Part shown: positions 23,163 through 31,618 of the stretch, piece after piece
How positions within the stretch are numbered: the stretch's first letter is position 1
Layout of the letters: each line of letters opens with the position of its first letter
Source: an uncultured Oscillospiraceae bacterium
GTDB lineage: Bacteria > Bacillota > Clostridia > Oscillospirales > Oscillospiraceae
Reading direction: 5' to 3'
Length of the DNA stretch: 64,000 nucleotides
Assembly: GCA_910587345.1 (NCBI GenBank)
Contig: CAJUKH010000026.1
Coordinates: 124,001 to 188,000, forward strand
Translations under genes and position numbers: made by a program
The notes under the pieces: model-generated
Database searches by the model: none
Told to the model about the DNA's origin: nothing
What the model saw: the letters and a program-made list of their open reading frames with translations, nothing else

Positions 23163-24065
23163 ATGAAAAAGATCTTGGTCATTGGCTCCACCGTAGCCGA
23201 TGTGATCGTCAATCTGGATGTCCTGCCCAAAACAGCGGAGGATGTACATATCAAATCTCAAAGCGTCGCTTTGGGAGGATGCGCCCACAATGTATCCGAC
23301 ATGATCGGTCATTACAATGTGCCCTATGACCTCTTCTCCCCTGTGGGCACAGGAATATACGGTGACTTTGTCCGCAAACGTCTGGCCGAAAAGGGCGTCA
23401 CCTCCACCGCCCCAACCCCGGACATGGCCAACGGCTGCTGTTACTGTTTTGTAGAATCGTCGGGCGAGCGGACCTTCATTGTGGAGCATGGCGCCGAGTA
23501 TCTTTTTAAACCGGAGTGGTTCAGCGGCCTGAAGACAGAAGATTACGCCAGCGTCTATGTCTGCGGGTTGGAAATCGAAGAGAAAACAGGAGACGTGGTG
23601 GTGGATTTTCTGGAAAAGAGCGGTCTGCCCGTCTTCTTCGCCCCCGGTCCCCGGCTCAGCCGTATTGCCCCATCCTTGATGGAACGTATCTTTGCTCTTC
23701 ATCCGATCCTCCACCTCAACGATGACGAGGCCAGGGAATATACCGCCGCCGCTACCATCGAAGCCGCGGCAGCCATTCTCTACTCCCGTACCCAGGCCAT
23801 GATAGTCATCACCACCGGCGCCGACGGCGCCTGCGTCTATGATGGCTCCGCCTTGACCTGCGTTCCTTCCGTAAAGGTGGAACATATTGTGGACACCATC
23901 GGCGCCGGGGATGGTCATCTGGGTGCCTTTATGGCCAATCTGGCGCTGGGCCTTGACCCCATCACCGCCACCGCTAAGGCTAATGCCGCCGCAGCGGCTT
24001 TGGTCTCTGTTCAGGGCGGCTATCTCACTCCCGAGCAGTTTGCAGCCGCCGGACTCAGGGAATAG
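23163..24065 (+). CDS. PfkB-family carbohydrate kinase
   Basis: A 300-residue ribokinase-fold sugar or nucleoside kinase. Seen: MKKILVIGSTVADVIVNLDVLP at the N-terminus, GGCAHNVSDMIGHYNV (about 39-54, PfkB signature 1 region), HLNDDEAREYT (about 184), and signature 2 DTIGAGDGHLGAFMANLALGLD (about 244-265) with the catalytic Asp in GAGD. Sugar specificity cannot be read from sequence; the GGxxxN substrate loop suits ribokinase/fructokinase-like substrates. Single-gene unit with its own promoter and terminator. The ribosome site (GGAAGG, 11 bases off) is weak; the frame extends upstream of the promoter, but that part is not translated. Confidence 0.9.
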   Translation: MKKILVIGSTVADVIVNLDVLPKTAEDVHIKSQSVALGGCAHNVSDMIGHYNVPYDLFSPVGTGIYGDFVRKRLAEKGVTSTAPTPDMANGCCYCFVESSGERTFIVEHGAEYLFKPEWFSGLKTEDYASVYVCGLEIEEKTGDVVVDFLEKSGLPVFFAPGPRLSRIAPSLMERIFALHPILHLNDDEAREYTAAATIEAAAAILYSRTQAMIVITTGADGACVYDGSALTCVPSVKVEHIVDTIGAGDGHLGAFMANLALGLDPITATAKANAAAAALVSVQGGYLTPEQFAAAGLRE

Positions 24066-24083
24066 GAACCGTTTTCCCCTCTC

Positions 24084-24117
24084 AAACACCGCTTTCTTTG
24101 ACAGAAAGCGGTGTTTT
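24084..24117 (+). terminator. Intrinsic terminator after PfkB-family kinase
   Basis: AAACACCGCTTTCT (24084-24097) pairs with AGAAAGCGGTGTTT (24103-24116), five-base loop, T run after. Confidence 0.92.
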
Positions 24118-24191
24118 TGCCTGTTTTTCACCCTATTCTCCCCCGTGGGATGTATGTCCTCCGAGAAAAAGCAAGTTGTCTCCCCAAATGC

Positions 24192-24218
24192 AAAAGGGGA
24201 GAGTTATCCACTCTCCCC
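24192..24218 (-). terminator. Intrinsic terminator after tepA
   Basis: Minus strand GGGGAGAGT (24218-24210) pairs with ACTCTCCCC (24204-24196), five-base loop, then TTTT; it begins two bases after the tepA stop. Confidence 0.88.
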
Positions 24219-24219
24219 C

Positions 24220-24915
24220 TTACGCCTCTTTATCCTGTTTTCCCTTATCGATTTGCTCGTGGAGGCATTCCAGGGCTTCTCTCAGCCCTCCCACATGGTC
24301 AATCAGACCTGCCTTGACCGCTTCCTTGCCATAAATCACACTGCCAATATCCCCCGTCAGTTCCCCCGTCTCCAGCATCAGCTTCAGCAACGTCTCCCGA
24401 TCGATATGGCTATGATCGATGATAAACTGCAATATCCTGTCCTGGGTCCGCTGAAAATAGTCAAACATCTGGCTTACTCCTATCACCGTCCCGGAAAGCC
24501 GTACCGGATGGATCGTCATGGCTGCCGAGGGGGCAATGAAGGAAGTCCTGGCCGCCACTGCCAGAGGTACCCCAATGGAATGTCCTCCTCCCAGCACCAA
24601 TGACACTGTAGGCTTACTCATTCCGGCAATCATCTCCGCAATGCAAAGCCCCGCTTCAATATCCCCACCCACCGTATTCAGCAAAATCAAAAGCCCGTCC
24701 ACATCATCGCTCTCTTCCACCATGGCAAGCAGGGGCAGAATATGCTCATACTTCGTCGTTTTCACCGTGGGCGGCAGCAGTTGATGCCCCTCGACCTGTC
24801 CAATGATGGTAAGGGTATGGATGGTCCCTCTCTCGGTACGGATCACGGAAGTGCCAAACTCCCCCATCTCCCGCCTGGCCTCCTGCTGCTCCTCCTGACA
24901 TACCTGCTCTTCCAT
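24220..24915 (-). CDS. tepA: ClpP-like protease, TepA family
   Basis: A 231-residue ClpP/crotonase-fold peptidase like B. subtilis TepA (YmfB), reported there as a translocation-enhancing protease and as needed for degrading spore SASP proteins. Seen: DVDGLLILLNTVGGDIEAGLCIAEMIAGM (about 71-99), the nucleophile motif SLVLGGGHSIGVPLAVAA (Ser in GHSIG, about 111) and the His in SAAMTIHPVRLSGT (about 136). A short Glu/Gln-rich N-terminal extension precedes the core. The gene is in the same chromosomal neighbourhood as ftsK, as in Bacillus, but separated by uppP and others. ATG 24915 has AAAGGAGGCG upstream. Confidence 0.9.
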   Translation of the reverse strand: MEEQVCQEEQQEARREMGEFGTSVIRTERGTIHTLTIIGQVEGHQLLPPTVKTTKYEHILPLLAMVEESDDVDGLLILLNTVGGDIEAGLCIAEMIAGMSKPTVSLVLGGGHSIGVPLAVAARTSFIAPSAAMTIHPVRLSGTVIGVSQMFDYFQRTQDRILQFIIDHSHIDRETLLKLMLETGELTGDIGSVIYGKEAVKAGLIDHVGGLREALECLHEQIDKGKQDKEA

Positions 24916-25265
24916 AGCACGCCTCCTTTTCTGCTGCTATTCTTCCCGGGAATAAAATTACTATGTGTAATTCGATCCGTTCTCTCACTTTTCCCCCTCA
25001 TCAAAAAATCGACAAAACCTGTCATTTTCTGTAATACAATTGCTGTTTTGCTCTTTGTTTCTTCTCTTTTTGCTTAACATAATTGGATTCAATAATTCCC
25101 ATTACATAGAGTTATGCACATTCTCCACCGTTTTTTCCACCCATCTCTTTCCATTCTCCCCCAGCATTTTTATGAATTTTCCACATCTTTTTCCACACCT
25201 CTCAATTCAAACCTCGTCCTTCCCCCCGCTTTTCCGTTTCAGTCAACATAACCTCTCTTTTTAGT
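24916..25265. other. T-rich intergenic region with DnaA-box-like sites
   Basis: About 350 bases without a supportable gene; strongly pyrimidine-rich on the plus strand. It holds one exact DnaA-box consensus, TTATGCACA (25112-25120), and three same-orientation near matches, TTTTCCACC (25133-25141), TTTTCCACA (25177-25185) and TTTTCCACA (25189-25197). No dnaA, dnaN or rpmH is in the window, so this is not recognisably an origin. It could be a DnaA-binding cluster or chance in T-rich DNA. Confidence 0.45.
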
Positions 25266-25306
25266 AAAAAAACGGAGCCTGACATTCCTGTCATGACTCC
25301 GTTTTT
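25266..25306 (-). terminator. Intrinsic terminator after CmpB-family gene
   Basis: Minus strand AAAAACGGAG (25306-25297) pairs with CTCCGTTTTT (25277-25268), with GACA/TGTC as the inner stem and a T run, 17 bases after the stop codon. Confidence 0.9.
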
Positions 25307-25323
25307 CAGCTATTTCTTTGAAC

Positions 25324-26190
25324 TCACTTTTCCTTGTCCGCCTTTCTCTCGGCCCTTTTGCGAATACGGTGTTTCCGCTCCTCGCCCCGCTGCCGCACGC
25401 TTTCCCAAACTTCAGAGGAATGCCCGCTGCTGCGCATATACCGGTAGCGGGACCGCAGCCGGCGGCTGAGATACTCTGCCCGGGACACCATCTCGTCATA
25501 CCGCTCTTTGATGGCCTTCCCTTGCTCGTCCAGCTCATCCGGCAAAAGATCCTCCAGCCGCCCGGCAAAGGCTTCCAGCTTTCCGCCCATCTCGCTGTAA
25601 CTCTGCCTTGCCTGTGCCCGAAGCTCCATTCCGGTTCGTTTCAGCTGCTCCAGCATCTGAGATGCCCGGACAAGCTGATAGACCGTAGCAATGGTATCTG
25701 CCACCAGCACCCCCAGAAAAAAGCCATCCAGCACATACCGGGGGATCAGCGGGAGCTTTGCCACCTGCTCCGCCACTTTGGGATGAATAAAATAGAGTAC
25801 CAGAAAGGACAGTATTCCCCACACAAGGCACACCCACAAACAGATCCTGCCGTGGAGGTTAAAGCGGTATTGACTGTAATCCCAATACTTCATATGGGTG
25901 GTGGTCTCCAGAAACCACCCCACCATGTACTCCCAGGTTGACATACACACCGTAGCCACCACATAAAAGAGCACGGGATTCCCCATTAACGGCTGAAACC
26001 AACATATCATCATCAGTACCCCGACCCCGTAAATGGGGCACAGCGGACCATAGAGAAATCCCCGGGGGACCAGGCGGCGTTCCGCCACGGAGCAATAAAT
26101 CGTTTCCATGCACCAGCCCAAAACAGAATATATGATAAAATAGAGAAATGCCAAACTGATGGGAACGCCAAAAAAGAGCGGTTCGTTCAC
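25324..26190 (-). CDS. Putative ABC-transporter permease, CmpB family (PF06541)
   Basis: An integral-membrane protein of a clostridial family named ABC_trans_CmpB; direct evidence for transport is lacking. About five membrane helices occupy residues 10-175. Conserved blocks: YSVLGWCMETIYCSVAERRLVPRGFLYGPLCPIYGVG (about 21-57), STWEYMVGWFLETTTHMKYWDYSQYRFNLHGRICL (about 84-118). The C-terminal third is a soluble, highly charged Arg/Glu-rich coil (180-288). No ABC ATPase is adjacent. It overlaps the DUF4364 gene by four bases, so the two are translationally coupled. Confidence 0.85.
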   Translation of the reverse strand: MNEPLFFGVPISLAFLYFIIYSVLGWCMETIYCSVAERRLVPRGFLYGPLCPIYGVGVLMMICWFQPLMGNPVLFYVVATVCMSTWEYMVGWFLETTTHMKYWDYSQYRFNLHGRICLWVCLVWGILSFLVLYFIHPKVAEQVAKLPLIPRYVLDGFFLGVLVADTIATVYQLVRASQMLEQLKRTGMELRAQARQSYSEMGGKLEAFAGRLEDLLPDELDEQGKAIKERYDEMVSRAEYLSRRLRSRYRYMRSSGHSSEVWESVRQRGEERKHRIRKRAERKADKEK

Positions 26191-26729
26191 CCTTCCTCTT
26201 CCTCCTCCTGCTCTGCGGTCAAATGCGCCAGGATCTGATGGTAAAGGGCCTCCGGCCTATCCTGAAAGCCGCTGATCATTCGCCTGGCCTGCTCTTCAGA
26301 GGGGCACAGAAGCTCCAGCGTCAGAAGGTTTCCTCCCTCATCGTCCAAAGCCATATGGGCCACAATGCTCCCCTCCGCTGTCCGGCGGACCTCCCCACGC
26401 ACCTGGGCTTTGCGCCGCAGCTCTGCGTTTACCTTGGCCATATCACCGTCACACCGGCTGCGGACGGAGTAGGCAAGACTGCTTTCACAGGCCGCCGAGT
26501 TATCCCGCCCCTTTTCCGTGATGGAGTATCCATCTCTGTCCAGCCGTAAATGTCCGCTTGTCACCAGTTCCGCCGTAGCCTCTATTAAGTCGAAATACTC
26601 CACACCATTATGGCGCAAAGACAACTCGGTCAAAAGATCAGGGGAGATAGGCCCTGCCGCCCGGTCCAGCAGATAAAGTACCAGCATTTTGATATCTAAC
26701 TTGTCATGGATAAAACCGTACTTTGCCAC
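26187..26729 (-). CDS. DUF4364 family protein, winged-helix type
   Basis: A 180-residue protein of the clostridial DUF4364 family. The N-terminal 80 residues look like a winged helix (KLDIKMLVLYLLDRAAGPISPDLLTELSLRHNGVEYFDLIEATAELVTSGHL followed by DGYSITEKGR), so a DNA-binding or regulatory role is plausible. The C-terminal half is a mixed alpha/beta domain ending in a run of Glu. It is first in the operon with the CmpB-family membrane protein (four-base overlap) and has its own sigma-A promoter (26790-26818). Function is unknown for the family. Confidence 0.85.
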   Translation of the reverse strand: MAKYGFIHDKLDIKMLVLYLLDRAAGPISPDLLTELSLRHNGVEYFDLIEATAELVTSGHLRLDRDGYSITEKGRDNSAACESSLAYSVRSRCDGDMAKVNAELRRKAQVRGEVRRTAEGSIVAHMALDDEGGNLLTLELLCPSEEQARRMISGFQDRPEALYHQILAHLTAEQEEEEEG

Positions 26730-26789
26730 AGGCTCACTCCCTTACTTGGTCCTTTTCCGTTTTGTCTCCGACCTCAAAAACTATTTTTA

Positions 26790-26818
26790 ATCATACCACA
26801 TTTGCCCATTCCCGTCAA
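26790..26818 (-). promoter_or_regulatory. Sigma-A promoter for DUF4364 operon
   Basis: Minus strand TTGACG (26818-26813), 17-base spacer, TATGAT (26795-26790). Confidence 0.87.
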
Positions 26819-26866
26819 TTTCTATTCCCTGCCCAGACCGCTGCCTTTGTCACCCGCTCCTTCCGC

Positions 26867-26895
26867 TTGACAGCTTTTGCGGAAACGGATATGAT
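26867..26895 (+). promoter_or_regulatory. Sigma-A promoter for tyrosine phosphatase
   Basis: TTGACA (26867-26872), 17-base spacer, TATGAT (26890-26895), 29 bases before the start codon. Confidence 0.9.
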
Positions 26896-26924
26896 GAGAA
26901 TATCTTTTTTGCAGGAGGTGCCCT

Positions 26925-27365
26925 ATGACCCGCATTCTCTTTGTTTGTCTGGGCAATATTTGCCGCTCCCCGATGGCGGAAAGCGTCATGACCTATCTCA
27001 TTAAAACAAGAGGCCTGGCAGATATTACTGTATCCTCCGCCGCAACCAGCCGGGAAGAACTGGGCAATCCTCCCCACCCCGGCACACAGCGGGTCCTTGC
27101 TGCCCACGGGATTCCTCTGATCCCCCACCGTGCCCGACAGCTAACAGTCAGTGACAGGGAAGATTTCGACCTTCTGATCGGCATGGACAGTTCCAACTTG
27201 CGCAATATGGCCCGCATTGTGGGCCAGTGCGGAAAGCTCCACCGCCTATCGGAATGGACAGGCCGGAACAACGATATTGCCGACCCCTGGTACACCGGGG
27301 ATTTTGAGTCCACCTTCACTGACATCTGGGAAGGCTGTAATGCCCTTTTGGATGCTCTGTTATAA
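26925..27365 (+). CDS. Low-molecular-weight protein-tyrosine phosphatase
   Basis: A 146-residue LMW-PTP that removes phosphate from tyrosine (or arginine) residues. The active-site loop VCLGNICRSPMAE (residues 7-19, C-x5-R-S) is at the N-terminus as always, and the general-acid loop DPWYTGDFESTFTDIWEGC (Asp at about 124) is near the C-terminus. Length is standard. GCAGGAGGTGCC precedes the ATG. No tyrosine kinase or capsule cluster is adjacent, so the substrate is unclear. It is convergent with dus, leaving five bases between stops, with no visible terminator. Confidence 0.93.
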   Translation: MTRILFVCLGNICRSPMAESVMTYLIKTRGLADITVSSAATSREELGNPPHPGTQRVLAAHGIPLIPHRARQLTVSDREDFDLLIGMDSSNLRNMARIVGQCGKLHRLSEWTGRNNDIADPWYTGDFESTFTDIWEGCNALLDALL

Positions 27366-27370
27366 ACCCG

Positions 27371-28330
27371 TTACCACTGTGGCTTTGCGCCCGCTTCCCT
27401 TAAGGGCAGTTCCCCGAAGATCCTGGCTACCAGTCCCTGATACTCTTCAGGACTGGTAGTTTTTCTCATCTGCTTTTCGTATTTCTCTCCTCCGTCAAAC
27501 AGACAGATATGATAAAACCATATCTCCTTTATGCGCCCTAACGCATTCCTGCGGCTTCCAAACGCGGAACAGTATGCCTCAAACAAAGTCTCGTCAAATT
27601 CCCGCAGTGTCTCCCTGTCAGCACCTTCTCCGCCCTGAAGCCGCCGGATCAGTGCCGGGTCAGCTACCACACCCCGGCCCAGCATCACCGCCGGCGTGGT
27701 CGGATATCGCTCTATGAATGCTTCATAGCGGTCCGCTGTGGTCAAATCGCCGTTATAACACACCGGGTTGACACTCGTTGACAACGGTAAGGCAAAGGCC
27801 GATGGGTCGGCGGGTCTTCTGTAGAAGTCATCCCGGACCCGACAATGGACTGTCAGCTCGGCAATCGGATAGCGATTGAATAATTCCAGCAGCTTCGGAA
27901 ATTCATCGGCATGGTACCGCCCAAGACGTGTTTTTATGGAGATCGGGCAGGGCGCATCTTCAAAAACCGCATCCAAAAACCGCTCCATCCCCTCCAGGTC
28001 AGTCAGCATACCGCTTCCCTTCCCCTTCGCCACCACCGTGCCGGAAGGACACCCCAGATTCCAGTTAACTTCGGGATAGCCCAAACCAGCCAGGGCCTTG
28101 GCGGCCCACAGGAAATCGGCGGCATGCCTGGTCAGCAGCTGGGGCACCACGGGAAGACCTTCGTTTACCTCCGGGTTCAGATCCCGCATATTGCGGGGCG
28201 GGAAACGGCCATCCCCTGTAGGGGAGAAAAAGGGCGTAAAATATTTATCCACCCCCGGAAAATACCGATGATGGAGCCGCCTGTATATATGATCTGTGAT
28301 CCCCTCCATGGGAGCGAAATAATACTGCAA
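27371..28330 (-). CDS. tRNA-dihydrouridine synthase family protein
   Basis: A flavin enzyme that reduces uridine to dihydrouridine in tRNA. The 319-residue TIM barrel has MQYYFAPMEGITDHIYRRLHH at the start (PMEGITD as FMN-binding), VNWNLGCPSGTVVAKGKGSGML (about 88-109, with the catalytic Cys in GCPS), SIKTRLGRY and LTVHCRVRDDFYRRPAD, then VMLGRGVVADPAL (about 208-220). The GCPS sequence and the HCR block mark a DusC-like clostridial subgroup. Start is TTG at 28330 with GAGGAGGAGG ten bases ahead. Confidence 0.92.
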   Translation of the reverse strand: MQYYFAPMEGITDHIYRRLHHRYFPGVDKYFTPFFSPTGDGRFPPRNMRDLNPEVNEGLPVVPQLLTRHAADFLWAAKALAGLGYPEVNWNLGCPSGTVVAKGKGSGMLTDLEGMERFLDAVFEDAPCPISIKTRLGRYHADEFPKLLELFNRYPIAELTVHCRVRDDFYRRPADPSAFALPLSTSVNPVCYNGDLTTADRYEAFIERYPTTPAVMLGRGVVADPALIRRLQGGEGADRETLREFDETLFEAYCSAFGSRRNALGRIKEIWFYHICLFDGGEKYEKQMRKTTSPEEYQGLVARIFGELPLREAGAKPQW

Positions 28331-28361
28331 CGGGTGTCAACCTCCTCCTCTTTGTCTCACC

Positions 28362-28390
28362 ATTTTAACAAAATCGCAGAAAATTGACAA
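28362..28390 (-). promoter_or_regulatory. Sigma-A promoter for dus
   Basis: Minus strand TTGTCA (28390-28385), 17-base spacer, TAAAAT (28367-28362). Confidence 0.83.
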
Positions 28391-28495
28391 GAGTCATATC
28401 TTTTACAATGCCGTTTGTTTTATACTATTTGCCCTTGGATCGCCCCCACTTTTTTAGTCAAGGATTACAAATGATTTCCCAGCTGCAAAAACCTC

Positions 28496-28524
28496 TTGAC
28501 CTTTTCGCTCCTATCTGCTATCTT
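28496..28524 (+). promoter_or_regulatory. Sigma-A promoter for transporter-amidohydrolase operon
   Basis: TTGACC (28496-28501), 17-base spacer, TATCTT (28519-28524). The leader that follows (about 87 bases) contains the inverted repeat AAACAC-N8-GTGTTT at 28530-28549, an operator candidate at the start point. Confidence 0.7.
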
Positions 28525-28617
28525 AATTTAAACACCAAAAGAAGTGTTTCCTTCCTCATATTCGTCTACCTTCCCCTGTTGTGTGTGGGGTTTAGATAGA
28601 AAACCAAAAGAAAGAAG

Positions 28618-29829
28618 ATGCTGTCTATGGAATTTTTACAAAGTCTCGTTATGACTCCCTATGGTGCCTTCACTGCCCTGCTGTTCGTTATGGTTATGGG
28701 TGAAGTGATCGCTAAAGCCACAAAGGGCGTCCTCCCCTCAGCCTTCGGCGTCACCATTCTGCTGCTGGCCGGCTTCTGGAGCGGGATTCTGCCTCCCAAC
28801 ATCGTGGAGATCTCCGGGATCACCGCCGCCTTTTTCGGTTTGATCAGCGCCCTGCTGGTGGCCAATATGGGCACCTTGATCAACCGGCAGGAAATGATCG
28901 CCCAGTGGAAGACCGTGGTCATCTGCCTCATGGGCCTGACCGGTATCATCACCCTGTCTCTCACCGCCGGCAGCGCCCTGTTCGGCTTCTCCACCGCCGC
29001 TGCTGCTACTCCCGCTCTGGCGGGCGCCGCTATGGCCGTTGCCGCCGTTCGGCAAACCGCCGAGGAGCTTGGCACCGACACGGCCGCCTATGCGGCCTTG
29101 ATCGCCGTGGTGGTCATGTCGGTCCAGGGCCTCTTCGGCTATCCCCTCACCGCCTTCTGTCTGAAGAAGGAGGCCCGTCGGCTCTCTGCCGAGTTCAAGG
29201 CCGGTACACTGAAGCCTGTCACTGCCGCAGGACAGAGCGCCGCTGTCGGCGCCGATGCAAAGCCGGAAAGCACCAATATGGCTCTTTTGAAGTTGAGCAT
29301 TATCGCTTTGCTCTCTTACTTACTGCAGGTCATTACCGGGAAGTTAGGCTTCCAGCTCTCCATGTATGTCTGGGCCTTGATCCTGGGCTTTATCGGTCAC
29401 GAGACCCATCTGCTTCAGACTGACAGCTTGAACCGTTCCAACGCCAATGGCATGGCTATCACTATTTTGATGCTCTATCTCTTCGGCGGTCTGTCCTCCT
29501 CCGACCCCAAGACCATCCTGCCTGTCTTTACCACCGCTGCTACCCTGGTGATTTTGGGCGCCATCGCCATGGCCATCATGGCTGTCATCGCCTCCAAGCT
29601 CTTCCACAAGACCTTCTTCATGGCCTTCGCCACCACTCTGAACGCCTACTTGGGCTTCCCGGTCAATGTGATGCTGGTGAATGAGGCTCTGGATCTGAAC
29701 ACGGACAGTCCTGAAGAGCGGGCCGCTGTCTCTGCCGAGATCATGCCGCCCATGCTGGTTGGTTCTTTCGTCTGTGTCACCATCGTATCGGTCATTATTG
29801 CCGGTATTCTGGTTAAGTACATTGTGTAA
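28618..29829 (+). CDS. Predicted multi-spanning transporter
   Basis: An integral-membrane protein of 403 residues with about ten hydrophobic segments in two halves (about 15-190 and 220-400) joined by a loop rich in Ala/Lys at about 185-220. I do not recognise the family firmly; the arrangement with re-entrant-looking segments (AAATPALAGAAMAV; GGLSSSDPKTILPVF) recalls glutamate-symporter (GltS/ESS)-like secondary carriers. An M20 amidohydrolase gene follows 49 bases later, so it probably imports the acyl- or peptidyl-amino acid that the enzyme cleaves; that is inference. Ribosome site AAAGAAAGAAG is modest. Confidence 0.75.
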   Translation: MLSMEFLQSLVMTPYGAFTALLFVMVMGEVIAKATKGVLPSAFGVTILLLAGFWSGILPPNIVEISGITAAFFGLISALLVANMGTLINRQEMIAQWKTVVICLMGLTGIITLSLTAGSALFGFSTAAAATPALAGAAMAVAAVRQTAEELGTDTAAYAALIAVVVMSVQGLFGYPLTAFCLKKEARRLSAEFKAGTLKPVTAAGQSAAVGADAKPESTNMALLKLSIIALLSYLLQVITGKLGFQLSMYVWALILGFIGHETHLLQTDSLNRSNANGMAITILMLYLFGGLSSSDPKTILPVFTTAATLVILGAIAMAIMAVIASKLFHKTFFMAFATTLNAYLGFPVNVMLVNEALDLNTDSPEERAAVSAEIMPPMLVGSFVCVTIVSVIIAGILVKYIV

Positions 29830-29878
29830 TTGTCTCATTTAATTTCCATATCTTAATAAAGGAAAGGATGTTGCTTCA

Positions 29879-31042
29879 ATGGATATCAAGGCTTTGGCTC
29901 ACGAGGTACAGCCCCAGGTGGTCGCTTTCCGCCGGGACGTCCACCAGAATCCCGAAACCGGCCTGCAGGAGTTTCGCACCACCCAAAAGGTCTGTGAGGA
30001 ACTGGACAAACTGGGCATTCCCTACCGCAAGACCGATCCCACCGGTGTCGTTGCAGAAATCGTAGGCACCAAAGGCCCCAGCGACCACCGTGTCCTTATC
30101 CGGGCCGATATGGATGCCCTTACCATTGATGAGGAGACCGGCCTGCCCTTTGCCAGCACCAACGGCCTGATGCACGCCTGCGGCCATGACACTCACACCG
30201 CTATGCTGGTGGGCGCCGCCATGGTCCTCAATCAAATCAGGGACCAGTTTGCGGGTACTGCCCGTTTGATTTTCCAGCCCGCCGAAGAGATTGGCAAGGG
30301 CGCCGACCTGATGGTGGCACAGGGCGCCGCCGATGGTGTTGACATGGGCATGGCCATTCACATTTCCGCCGACGGCCCCACCGGCTCCATTGCCTCCACC
30401 GCCGGCCCCGCCTGCGCTTCCGCTGACCGCTTTTTCATTAAGGTCAAGGGCCGTGACTGCCACGGCGCCCAGCCCAACGCCGGCGCTGATTCCATTGTGG
30501 CCGCCGCCGCCATTGTCATGGGTTTGCAAACTATGGTCTCCCGTGAATTCAATCCCATGGACCCCGTTGTTGTCACCGTAGGCGCTATCCACGCCGGCAG
30601 CCGTTTCAACGTCATTCCCGGCGAGGCCACTTTGGAGGGTACCTGCCGCTCCTTCGACCATGCCATGTGGGAGAAGATCCCCGAAGTCATGGAGCGGGTC
30701 GCCAAGAATATCGCCGTGGCCTATAAGTGTACCGCTGAGGTCACATTCGACCGCATCACCAAGCCTCTGGTGGGCGACAAGAACGTCTATGAGATCGTCA
30801 AGGGCGCTGCTCAGAAGGTCATTGCCGACCCCTCCCTGTGGATCGAAGGGTCTGCTACGATGGGTGGCGAGGACTTCGCCTCCTTCGGTGAGAAGATGCC
30901 CATCGCCATGGCCAACCTGGGTGCCGACGGCGGCGCTCCCATGCACTCCAGCAAGGTCTGCTTCCATGAAGAGGCCTTTGAGACCGGCGTTGCCTGCTAT
31001 GCGCAGTTTGTGGTAGATGCTCTGGAGCAGCTCAACGGCTGA
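29879..31042 (+). CDS. M20 family amidohydrolase (hippurate/N-acyl-amino acid type)
   Basis: A cytosolic metallo-amidohydrolase of 387 residues that removes acyl groups from amino acids or small peptides. Seen: VAFRRDVHQNPETGLQEFRTTQKV (about 14-37), ADMDALTIDEETGLPFAS, HACGHDTHTAMLVGAA (about 98-113, first metal ligands), the acid pair in FQPAEEIGKGA (about 136-146), HIS for the next ligand, and FVDRxx-type dimerisation domain followed by TMGGEDFASFGEKMPIAMANLG and HSSKVCFHEEAF at the C-terminus. Cotranscribed with the transporter and closed by a strong terminator. Confidence 0.93.
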   Translation: MDIKALAHEVQPQVVAFRRDVHQNPETGLQEFRTTQKVCEELDKLGIPYRKTDPTGVVAEIVGTKGPSDHRVLIRADMDALTIDEETGLPFASTNGLMHACGHDTHTAMLVGAAMVLNQIRDQFAGTARLIFQPAEEIGKGADLMVAQGAADGVDMGMAIHISADGPTGSIASTAGPACASADRFFIKVKGRDCHGAQPNAGADSIVAAAAIVMGLQTMVSREFNPMDPVVVTVGAIHAGSRFNVIPGEATLEGTCRSFDHAMWEKIPEVMERVAKNIAVAYKCTAEVTFDRITKPLVGDKNVYEIVKGAAQKVIADPSLWIEGSATMGGEDFASFGEKMPIAMANLGADGGAPMHSSKVCFHEEAFETGVACYAQFVVDALEQLNG

Positions 31043-31062
31043 TATACCCTAAACATTCAAAG

Positions 31063-31098
31063 AAAAGTCCCCAAACGTACGCCGTTTGGGGACTTTTT
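31063..31098 (+). terminator. Intrinsic terminator after amidohydrolase
   Basis: AAAAGTCCCCAAACG (31063-31077) pairs with CGTTTGGGGACTTTT (31083-31097), T run after. Confidence 0.95.
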
Positions 31099-31106
31099 TA
31101 CTCTTT

Positions 31107-31544
31107 TTATTTTAAAGGAATACAAAATTCACATAAATGTGATGAAATTTTTGAAAAAACATATCGTTCAATAATAGGCTTTGAAACATCTATTGATAAA
31201 TCGGCAGTTAATGTCTGAATGTTCTTCCAAAAATCTGATACACTTTCCTCAGTATGTTCAACCTCAAATATAGCGTAGCAACCATTAGCAATATTACGGA
31301 CAGGTAAATCATATTTACTCTCTTTATTAGAAATAATAATACCTACATCATATCGTTGTCTTTCTTCTGAAATGTACATAGGATTGTCCAAAGCTATACC
31401 AAGTATAGTGGTTTCTTTTTTTAGTAAACCTTTCGCTTTTAAATACGCTTTAAAGGTTTCCATTAAGTGTTTATTCTCCAAACCATACTTACCAACTCTA
31501 CGCATATATGCTATCTTAATATCTTTAAATTCTTCAATTTTCAA
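31107..31544 (-). CDS. GyrI-like small-molecule-binding domain protein
   Basis: A 145-residue stand-alone GyrI/SbmC-like domain, as found at the C-terminus of AraC-type drug regulators and in the gyrase inhibitor SbmC. Seen: VGKYGLENKHLMETFKAYLKAKGLL (about 17-41), ALDNPMYISEERQRYDVGIII (about 51-71), and a final strand pattern ending RYVFSKISSHLCEFCIPLK. No HTH is attached. Base composition is much more AT-rich than its neighbours, with many AAA/TTA codons, which suggests recent transfer. AGGAGGTAATAATTTGA precedes the ATG. Direct repeats lie upstream (31619-31653). Confidence 0.82.
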   Translation of the reverse strand: MKIEEFKDIKIAYMRRVGKYGLENKHLMETFKAYLKAKGLLKKETTILGIALDNPMYISEERQRYDVGIIISNKESKYDLPVRNIANGCYAIFEVEHTEESVSDFWKNIQTLTADLSIDVSKPIIERYVFSKISSHLCEFCIPLK

Positions 31545-31618
31545 ATTATTACCTCCTGCTTAAAATGAATATCAAGCTTGATAAGGTAATCGTAAGGGCA
31601 ATTAAAATGAATTTCAAG

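Noticed and set aside
25091..25265. Replication origin
   Set aside because: DnaA-like boxes occur, but no AT-rich unwinding element with dnaA, dnaN, rpmH or parAB context is present in this window; recorded as a cluster only.
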